18,380 bases of DNA, from the NCBI GenBank assembly GCA_031581485.1, contig JAVLBA010000050.1:1-18380 (forward strand), in the 5' to 3' direction. The number at the start of each line of letters is the position of its first letter. Within the stretch, counting starts at the first letter, position 1. A program made the translations under genes and the position numbers. The DNA is from BM506 sp031581485. Lineage in GTDB: Bacteria; Desulfobacterota; Desulfobulbia; Desulfobulbales; SURF-16. Positions 1-5,819 of this stretch are shown one piece after another. A model generated the notes under the pieces. That model saw only the letters and a list, made by a program, of their open reading frames with translations, was not told where the DNA came from and ran no database searches.

Positions 1-24
1 CATCTCACAAAAAAGGAGCAGATC

Positions 25-462
25 ATGGAAGAATTCAAGGCTTATCCCGTGTTTGAGAAGTCGGTTCATTTGGCCAATAGCTGGATCAAGGACTTAATGT
101 ACGAAATCAATCTTGATGATTCCGCTAAAACCTTTCAAGCGCTACGGGTAACGCTCCACACCCTGCGCGACCGTCTCCTTCCCGAGGAGGCCCTTCATCT
201 CGGCGCCCAGTTGCCGATGGTGTTGCGCGGCAGCTATTATGACGGCTGGAAAATATCGAGGACCCCACTGAAACTGAGAACAAAAGAAGAATTCTTCACC
301 CACATCCAGGAGCAATATAATGCCCCGCTGCCGGTGGATGTCGAATTGCTGGTGCGAGCGGTCTTCAAATTGCTGCGCCATCATATTTCCAGGGGTGAGA
401 TTAAAGATATCGAAGCCACCATGCCGGAGAAATTGCGTGACCTCTGGCCCCAGGAAGTGTGA
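25..462 (+). CDS. DUF2267 domain protein
   Basis: This is a 145-residue soluble protein of the DUF2267 family. It has no signal peptide or membrane segment. The family signature can be seen in the run around LHTLRDRLLPEEALHLGAQL (about residues 45-64), the LPMVLRGSYYDGW stretch that follows, and the late helix VELLVRAVFKLLRHHIS (about 106-122). The length is typical of single-domain members. The ATG is preceded by AAAAGGAG at 11-18, a well-placed ribosome binding site. The biochemical function of the family is not established; members often lie beside BON, Hsp20 and other stress genes, as here. The gene stands alone on this strand, with a hairpin-rich gap after it. Family assignment is from remembered motifs and is fairly secure; function is unknown. 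Confidence 0.85.
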   Translation: MEEFKAYPVFEKSVHLANSWIKDLMYEINLDDSAKTFQALRVTLHTLRDRLLPEEALHLGAQLPMVLRGSYYDGWKISRTPLKLRTKEEFFTHIQEQYNAPLPVDVELLVRAVFKLLRHHISRGEIKDIEATMPEKLRDLWPQEV

Positions 463-649
463 CAGGAGTGGTCAGGGACTGGCCCGGATATGGTCATTGG
501 GCATCAAAGGCGTGTCCTCTGCCTTGCCCAATGGCATATTAGTTTAACGATCTCATGTAATTCCATGGTGTTCCCTGCAACTGCAGGTGATACGGCGGGC
601 AGAGATGGGCGCCGGCGGATCTGGTGATATTGGCCGGCGAAGCCAGGGT

Positions 650-697
650 GCGGCCTCCGTAATCGGGGCACGGTCTGGCCCTGATTACGGAGGCCGT
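650..697. repeat. Long near-perfect inverted repeat (hairpin)
   Basis: Positions 651-669 pair with 678-696 (one G-U pair if transcribed) around an 8-nt loop, giving a 19-bp stem. The outer 13 bp (652-664 with 683-695) are perfectly complementary. It lies in the 300-bp gap between the plus-strand DUF2267 gene and the 3' end of the minus-strand BON gene, so it could terminate transcription from both sides. No T-tract follows on either strand, so a canonical Rho-independent terminator is not shown. It could equally be a transcript-end stabiliser or a protein-binding palindrome. No coding sequence is seen in the rest of 463-762. Confidence 0.7.
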
Positions 698-704
698 TCA
701 TGGA

Positions 705-736
705 CGCCTGGTAGGGGGTCTATCCCTGCCCAGGCG
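705..736 (-). terminator. Hairpin downstream of minus-strand BON gene
   Basis: A 7-bp stem (705-711 with 730-736) continues into a 4-bp inner stem (713-716 with 724-727). It starts 26 bp after the stop of the minus-strand BON gene, the usual place for a terminator. No run of T follows on the minus strand, so the terminator call is tentative. The larger hairpin at 650-697 lies just beyond it. Confidence 0.35.
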
Positions 737-762
737 CCATGCCCTTGGAGGGGGAAGTCTCT

Positions 763-1431
763 TTAGACGGCAACTTTCAGTTTATTCTTGATGGAAACCA
801 CCCCTAATGTCCTTGAGGCATCATTCCAGGCGGAAAAACGAGCACCCCAATTCGGCACCGTGCCGGAAAGCGTGACCACGCCATTTCTAACGGTGACGGT
901 TATATCTTCCGCATCCACCAACATATCTCTTTCCAGCGCCGCCATCAGGTCTTTGGCCAGAATCTCGTCCGAGACATCCTTGGTGGGCACCACGGCCAGC
1001 TTATTTTCAATACCGAGAACCCCTCGAATCCCTGCTATTTTCTCTTCGAGGTATTGCTTTTTCCAGTGGGCATCGACTATTCCCTCAAGGATTATGATGC
1101 CGGCTTCGGCTATGGCCTTGCAATTTGCTTCATCAATAGCCCCATCCCAGACGATGATGTTGTTGGCATGATTCTCAATCTCGATATCAGAGGGCAGAGC
1201 CGGCGGTGCCACATAAGAGATAACCATGTTGTCGTCTATCACATCGAGCACGCCGGCTATACTGTAAATAGCGGCACGGGCATCCGCAAGAACGGCATAG
1301 GAAGGAACTTCGCCGGCAAGGGAGACAATGCCGTCTTCAACCGTCACCGCAATTTTGGAGGCGTCGATCCGATTATCCCAAAATAGTTCGTCGACAATGT
1401 CCTTTTTAATTTCTTCATCTTCCCGTTGCAT
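763..1431 (-). CDS. Cytoplasmic triple BON-domain protein
   Basis: This 222-residue protein consists of three consecutive BON domains (about residues 5-70, 80-147 and 153-221). Each shows the pattern of an amphipathic helix, a strand, the turn VxxGxVxLxG and a second helix. The clear cases are VEDGIVSLAGEVPSY in domain 1 and VRNGVVTLSGTVPNW in domain 3; the middle copy is divergent (AEAGIIILEGIVDAHW). BON domains are thought to bind phospholipid or other ligands and are typical of OsmY-like proteins. There is no signal peptide, so this copy is probably cytosolic, unlike the exported BON protein at 2627-3412. An in-frame ATG at 1455 exists, but AAAGGAGG sits between it and the ATG at 1431, which makes 1431 the better start. 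It lies downstream of hsp20 on the same strand, separated by a strong palindrome. Confidence 0.88.
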   Translation of the reverse strand: MQREDEEIKKDIVDELFWDNRIDASKIAVTVEDGIVSLAGEVPSYAVLADARAAIYSIAGVLDVIDDNMVISYVAPPALPSDIEIENHANNIIVWDGAIDEANCKAIAEAGIIILEGIVDAHWKKQYLEEKIAGIRGVLGIENKLAVVPTKDVSDEILAKDLMAALERDMLVDAEDITVTVRNGVVTLSGTVPNWGARFSAWNDASRTLGVVSIKNKLKVAV

Positions 1432-1549
1432 GTGCTTCCTCCTTTTTTGATGCATATTTGGGATCGCCTTCGAATATCCGCAGCGTAGCGCAGACCCAAG
1501 GGAGCAGGCCTGCCCAAAGTGCCCCTCTTCTGCTTTCAGCTTTTTCGAC

Positions 1550-1591
1550 TATTTTGGCGCGGCCACAATACTTGGTGGCCGCGCCAAAATA
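1550..1591. repeat. Perfect 17-bp inverted repeat between hsp20 and BON genes
   Basis: Positions 1550-1566 are the exact reverse complement of 1575-1591, with an 8-nt loop. The stem core is GC-rich (GGCGCGGCCAC) and is flanked by TATTTT/AAAATA. It lies 58 bp after the stop of hsp20 and 119 bp before the start of the BON gene, both on the minus strand, so termination or attenuation between them is the likely role. The T-rich arm is inside the stem rather than after it, which is atypical of an intrinsic terminator. No gene is seen in the rest of 1432-1648. Confidence 0.65.
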
Positions 1592-1648
1592 CCAGGGAGA
1601 CGGAACAGGAGGGCAAGCCGTGCTTTTGAAAGCGCCATTAACTCTATT

Positions 1649-2164
1649 CTAGGCAGCTGTCCGTGTGATTTCGATTTTCTTGGCTTTTTCAGATTCTGCG
1701 CCGGCCACCTTCGGCAGTGTCACCTTCAGCACCCCTTTCTTGAATTCGGCCTCCACCTTGTCGGCATCGACTTTGGCGGTCAGCGGAATCATCCTCCGGA
1801 ATGAACCGGAGGATATCTCGCGATAAAAATATTCTTCATCGTCTTCCTTCTTTTCTTCTTGCCGTTCGCCCTTGATAAGAAGGAAATCGTCTTCCAGGGA
1901 GATGGAGATATCCTTTTCATCCATGCCGGGAAGTTCGGCCATTACTTTGATCTCCTTTGGGGTCTCCTTGACATCGATATTAGGAGCGAAACGGGACAAG
2001 GACTCCTCCATCACTGTGGAGGGGAGAAAATCGAAGCCGCTGAAAAAATCATCGAACATCCGATTCATTTCCTGCTGCAAAGTGGTCATGTCGGTCAAAT
2101 CCGTCCCTCTTCTCCCCAGAGCACCTCTTCCTCTCTTTGCCGGTAACCTGCTGGATAATGCCAT
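1649..2164 (-). CDS. Small heat-shock protein, Hsp20/alpha-crystallin family
   Basis: This 171-residue ATP-independent holdase chaperone binds unfolding proteins as oligomers in the cytoplasm. The alpha-crystallin domain spans about residues 60-153 and includes ELPGMDEKDI (77-86), GSFRRMIPL (120-128) and the hallmark GVLKVTLPK (144-152). The C-terminal I-x-I anchor, IEI, is at 164-166, and the N-terminal arm contains a Met/Phe-rich helix (MNRMFDDFFSGFDF). A basic stretch (AKRGRGALGRRG) near the start is slightly unusual. The ATG follows AAAGGAGG at an ideal distance. Neither a CIRCE operator nor a clear sigma-32 promoter could be recognised upstream. The gene is divergent from the exported BON protein gene. 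Confidence 0.95.
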   Translation of the reverse strand: MALSSRLPAKRGRGALGRRGTDLTDMTTLQQEMNRMFDDFFSGFDFLPSTVMEESLSRFAPNIDVKETPKEIKVMAELPGMDEKDISISLEDDFLLIKGERQEEKKEDDEEYFYREISSGSFRRMIPLTAKVDADKVEAEFKKGVLKVTLPKVAGAESEKAKKIEITRTAA

Positions 2165-2401
2165 TGTGTCCTCCTTTTGGTTATTGATTGATATCCCTTG
2201 ATCTGCCCCTCAGGGCAAACCAGGATTCCAGTTCCTGTCAATATGATGGATTAAAGGGGGGGGGTGGTGTCAACTTTTCTTTGCTGCTCCCTGGAGATGC
2301 TGGCCGGCAGGAAAAGATATTTTCCAGGCCTATGGAAGGTGCTGATGCGGCCCTTTGTCCTCAGGCCTGGTCAGGGGCACCGGCAAGGCCCTTGCCCTTT
2401 C

Positions 2402-2439
2402 TTCCTGAATTCCGGACACATTGGTCCTGGATTCAGGAA
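2402..2439. repeat. 9-bp inverted repeat upstream of exported BON gene
   Basis: TTCCTGAAT at 2402-2410 is perfectly repeated in inverse at 2431-2439, 20 bp apart, in the divergent hsp20/BON control region. The centre-to-centre distance of the arms is 29 bp. It lies about 75-110 bp upstream of the sigma-54-like site, which is where an activator site would be expected, but its function is unknown. Confidence 0.45.
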
Positions 2440-2510
2440 TATCCGCGCCTACATGAATATCTGACTGTTTCTGTTTTTCATTTATCCCCTGTTTTGATAC
2501 CGTAAATTTG

Positions 2511-2527
2511 GCGGCAGATTTTTTGCA
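2511..2527 (+). promoter_or_regulatory. Putative sigma-54 (-24/-12) promoter
   Basis: The sequence GCGGCAGATTTTTTGCA matches the RpoN consensus at the invariant GG (2513-2514) and GC (2525-2526), with exactly 10 bp between them, plus CA after GG and TTGCA at the -12 element. Transcription would start near 2538, giving a leader of about 90 nt to the BON gene at 2627. One site of this length is expected by chance at modest frequency, so this is a candidate only. Confidence 0.45.
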
Positions 2528-2626
2528 GGTCACCATCTGCGCGGGCTCTTATGGGCACACAGGTAATGGGCCGGCGGTGATATAGAATGGAAAAACAACA
2601 ATAACAACAAGATAAGGAGGAAAACC

Positions 2627-3412
2627 ATGAAGATGATTTATGCAATAGGGCTGCTGGTGGCCAGCCTGCTGATGCTGACATTTGGCGGGCCGGTGATGGC
2701 TTCCCAGCTTGATGAGCGCATCGAATCAGCAGCCAAGGAGTCATATGTGTTTAAGACCTACCTCAAGGATGAAGATGTGCGCATAGAGTCTCAGGACGGA
2801 GTTGTCGCCTTGAGGGGGAGTGTCTCTTCAGAAGCCCATAAATCATTGGCCCGGGAGACCGTACAGGCCCTGCCCGGGGTGAGGGAGGTGGAGAATAAGC
2901 TGGAGATTAAAGGGGAAGACTCTGCTGAAAATCCAGATCTATGGCTCATGACCAAAGTGAAAACCACGCTCCTCTTTCATCGCAGTGTGAGCGGTCTCAA
3001 AACAAATGTGGATGTCAAAGACGGCATAGTCACCTTGCGAGGCAACGCGAAAAGCCAGGCCCAAAAGGATCTGGTGAGTGAATATGCCAAGGATATTGAA
3101 GGGGTTAAAGAGGTCAAAAATGAAATGAGCGTGGCCAAGACCCCGACAATGGCGGACAAGATTGATGACGCCTCCATTACCGCCCAGGTCAAGATGGCGC
3201 TGCTCTTTCATCGCTCAACCAGTGCCCTCAATACCTCGGTCACCACTGAGAATGGTGTGGTTTTTTTGTCTGGCGAGGCTGGCAATGAAGCTGAAAAAGA
3301 ACTGGTGAATGAAATAGTCATCGATATACAAGGCGTCCGGAGCGTGGTCAACAACATGAGAGTGGAGAAAACCAAAACCCGTAGGAAGCGGCCTGCTATC
3401 GAAGGGTGTTGA
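2627..3412 (+). CDS. Exported triple BON-domain protein (OsmY-like)
   Basis: This 261-residue protein has an N-terminal signal peptide: a KM start, a hydrophobic core at about residues 4-20 and probable cleavage after PVMA at 25. Three BON domains follow at about 28-95, 103-170 and 178-248, each with the VxxGxVxLxG turn (QDGVVALRGSV, KDGIVTLRGNA, ENGVVFLSGEA). The second and third repeats share LLFHRS and are close copies, indicating internal duplication. The C-terminus is basic (KTKTRRKRP). By analogy with OsmY and DolP it should act in the periplasm or at the outer membrane under envelope or osmotic stress; this role is inferred. The ribosome binding site AAGGAGG lies just before the ATG. 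The gene is divergent from hsp20 and is preceded by a sigma-54-like site. Confidence 0.9.
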   Translation: MKMIYAIGLLVASLLMLTFGGPVMASQLDERIESAAKESYVFKTYLKDEDVRIESQDGVVALRGSVSSEAHKSLARETVQALPGVREVENKLEIKGEDSAENPDLWLMTKVKTTLLFHRSVSGLKTNVDVKDGIVTLRGNAKSQAQKDLVSEYAKDIEGVKEVKNEMSVAKTPTMADKIDDASITAQVKMALLFHRSTSALNTSVTTENGVVFLSGEAGNEAEKELVNEIVIDIQGVRSVVNNMRVEKTKTRRKRPAIEGC

Positions 3413-3603
3413 TGGCTACTCAGCGCCGTTTCAAGGCCGGGATGGGGAAGGGTGGTTGGCTCCGAAAGGGTCGATCCTAACAGGAAAAAAGGATGTGAGG
3501 GCAGGCCCCATCCGGAAGGTGGAGGGATAAGGCCGCTGACCCAGATTGCCGGTGCAAGACCTTCAGCAAAACAAAGACGCAAACGGAAAGAGAGGTGGTA
3601 AAT

Positions 3604-3900
3604 ATGGCATTCAGGCAGGATAGTTCCCAGAAAATGCGGCAAGAAATGCAGAATATCATCAATCATGCCCACGCCCTCGTGGATGCCACTTCCGGAGAGC
3701 TGGACGACAAGGTGAAATCAGCAAGAAGCGCCCTGCAGCAACGTCTGGACTCGGCCAGGGGCGAGTACGGCCATCTTGAAAACCAAGTGATGGACAAGGT
3801 CCAGGCCGCTGACAAGTTCATTCATGGTAAACCCTATTATGCCCTGGGCAGCACCTTTGCCGCGGGGCTGCTTCTGGGCTGGATCATGTCCAGGGAATAA
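3604..3900 (+). CDS. DUF883 (ElaB/YqjD-like) membrane-anchored protein
   Basis: This 98-residue protein has a long, charged, probably coiled-coil N-terminal part (about 1-72) and a single C-terminal membrane segment (YYALGSTFAAGLLLGWIM). It ends in a short charged tail, SRE. That architecture, with GxxxAxG-like spacing in the anchor, is the mark of the DUF883/ElaB/YqjD family. In E. coli these proteins are inner-membrane, stationary-phase proteins, and YqjD has been linked to ribosome association. An in-frame GTG at 3595 is possible, but GAGG at 3592-3595 is well placed for the ATG at 3604. The gap of about 190 bp before it shows no further gene. It probably ends its own transcription unit, since PolX follows after 131 bp. 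Confidence 0.85.
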   Translation: MAFRQDSSQKMRQEMQNIINHAHALVDATSGELDDKVKSARSALQQRLDSARGEYGHLENQVMDKVQAADKFIHGKPYYALGSTFAAGLLLGWIMSRE

Positions 3901-4031
3901 AAGCGCCGTGGTGGCCGGGCATTATAAAGAAGCAGAGCAGGCTGGCGCCGCCTTTCTGCCGGGAATCGACCAGGGATCTCATTCCCACGGCAGACAATGC
4001 CTTACTTCGGCAATAGAGGAGAACCCCGATT

Positions 4032-5750
4032 TTGCCGGTCCATAATGTTGATATCGCAAAAATTTTCGAGCAGATCGCTGATCTTCTGGAGATCCAGGAT
4101 GCCAACCCGTTCAGGGTCCGGGCCTATCGGAACGCTGCCCGGACCGTGTCCAGCATGGCCCGCGAGGCGGCGGACATGGCGGCCAAAGACGAGGATCTTA
4201 CTTCGCTGCCCGGCATTGGCAAGGATCTGGCGGGGAAGATAAAGACCATTGTTGCCTCCGGCACCCTGCCTCTGCTGGAGGAGTTACAGAAAGGCGTTGC
4301 CAAGGAATTGACAACCCTTATGGAGGTGGAAGGGCTGGGTCCCAAGCGCGTTTCCATGCTGCATAAGAAGCTGGGCATCACCAATCTCAAAGAGCTGAAA
4401 GAGGCTGCCCAGGCCGGTACAATCAGGGAGCTCTCCGGTTTCGGCCCGAAGACGGAACAGAAGATCCTGGAAGACCTGAGCCGGGTCAAGGAGGGTGCGG
4501 GCCGGGTATTGTTGGTGGAGGCCGAACAGTTTGCCGAGTCATACCGGGCCTATCTGGAAGGGGTTAAAGGTGTGAAAAAGGTCATTGTGGCGGGGAGCTA
4601 CAGAAGGCGCCTGGAGACCGTGGGCGATCTGGACATTCTTGTCACCTGTAAAAAGGATGCACCGGTGATGGAGAGCTTTGTGGGCTACGATGAGGTGGCA
4701 AGGATTATATCCCAAGGCAAAACCCGTTCCACGGTGGTGCTGCGTTCCGGCATGCAGGTGGATCTGCGTGTGGTACCCGGCACCAGCTATGGGGCGGCGC
4801 TCCATTACTTCACCGGTTCCAAGGCCCATAATATCGCGGTGCGGAAAAGAGGGACCGCCAAGAAATTGAAAATAAATGAATATGGGGTCTACAGGGGCAA
4901 AAAAAAGGTGGCCGGCGCCACGGAACAGGAGGTGTATGCCCAGGTTGATCTGCCCTATATAGAACCGGAACTCCGGGAAGACCGGGGGGAAATAGAGGCC
5001 GCCCTGAACGATGCCCTGCCGCGGCTCATCACCCTTGGAGACATAAAGGGCGATCTGCACTGTCATAGCCAGCATACAGACGGCAGAAACAGTATCAAGG
5101 AGATGGTGCAGGCGGCCCGGGAACTCGATTATGAATATCTGGCTATAACCGATCACTCCAAGCGCGTCTCCGTGGCCAAGGGGCTGGATGAAAAGAGGCT
5201 GCGGCAACAGATGGAGGAGATCGACGACCTTAACGACACACTTTCCGGCATCACGCTTCTCAAAGGCATTGAAGTGGATATTCTTCCTGACGGCTCCCTT
5301 GATCTGCCCGACACTGTTCTCCGTGATCTGGACATCGTTGTCTGTTCGGTGCATTCCAAATTCGATCTCTCCAGGGACAAGCAGACCGAACGCATCATCA
5401 GGGCCATGGATAACCCTTTTTTCAATATCCTGGCCCATCCCACCGCCCGGATGCTGGGCAGCCGCCAGCCCTATGAGCTCGATATGGACAGGCTCATGAG
5501 GGCGGCTGCAGAGCGGGCTGTTTTCCTGGAACTGAATGCCCAGCCCCAGCGGATGGATCTGACGGATATCCACTTGAAAAGAGCAAAAGAGATCGGCGTG
5601 CAGGTGGTGATCTCCACCGACGCCCACTGGCAGGGGAATCTGAACTATATGCGTTTCGGGGTCGGTCAGGCTAGACGGGGCTGGCTGGAAGCCGATAATG
5701 TGGTGAACACCCGATCCCTGACGCAACTGCGCCGGCTGCTTAAGAGGTAA
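4032..5750 (+). CDS. polX: Bacterial family X DNA polymerase with PHP domain (PolX)
   Basis: This 572-residue gap-filling repair polymerase has the standard bacterial PolX length. The N-terminal 8-kDa/HhH part contains helix-hairpin-helix motifs near 58-65 (LPGIGKDL), 99-105 and 135-141. The palm carries GSYRRR at 188-193 and catalytic Asp199, Asp201 (GDLDILV) and Asp244 (VDLRV). The C-terminal PHP nuclease domain retains its metal ligands: His343/His345 (DLHCHSQH), Asp374/His375 (ITDHSKR), Glu414, His441, His469 (ILAHPT) and Asp530/His532 (STDAHW). Both activities therefore appear intact. The start is TTG, supported by AGAGGAG at 4015-4021 and by the family-typical N-terminus MPVHNVDIA. It precedes ligA by 69 bp, suggesting a base-excision or gap-repair operon. 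Confidence 0.96.
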   Translation: MPVHNVDIAKIFEQIADLLEIQDANPFRVRAYRNAARTVSSMAREAADMAAKDEDLTSLPGIGKDLAGKIKTIVASGTLPLLEELQKGVAKELTTLMEVEGLGPKRVSMLHKKLGITNLKELKEAAQAGTIRELSGFGPKTEQKILEDLSRVKEGAGRVLLVEAEQFAESYRAYLEGVKGVKKVIVAGSYRRRLETVGDLDILVTCKKDAPVMESFVGYDEVARIISQGKTRSTVVLRSGMQVDLRVVPGTSYGAALHYFTGSKAHNIAVRKRGTAKKLKINEYGVYRGKKKVAGATEQEVYAQVDLPYIEPELREDRGEIEAALNDALPRLITLGDIKGDLHCHSQHTDGRNSIKEMVQAARELDYEYLAITDHSKRVSVAKGLDEKRLRQQMEEIDDLNDTLSGITLLKGIEVDILPDGSLDLPDTVLRDLDIVVCSVHSKFDLSRDKQTERIIRAMDNPFFNILAHPTARMLGSRQPYELDMDRLMRAAAERAVFLELNAQPQRMDLTDIHLKRAKEIGVQVVISTDAHWQGNLNYMRFGVGQARRGWLEADNVVNTRSLTQLRRLLKR

Positions 5751-5819
5751 AGAGGACCAAACAAAGGTAGCCCCGGGGAAGGAATGCCCGCAGGAGAAGG
5801 CCAGAGAAGGAGATTGCAG

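Larger units (their letters stand above)
2165..2626. other. Intergenic control region between hsp20 and exported BON gene
   Basis: This 462-bp gap separates divergent genes and no convincing ORF lies in it. It contains a run of nine G (2256-2264), about 92 bp upstream of the hsp20 start and just inside a TTGACA-like hexamer read on the minus strand (2273-2268). It also holds an inverted repeat at 2402-2439 and a sigma-54-like site at 2511-2527. The promoter of hsp20 itself could not be fixed: a second TTGACA at 2241-2236 on the minus strand lacks a good -10 partner. Confidence 0.5.
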
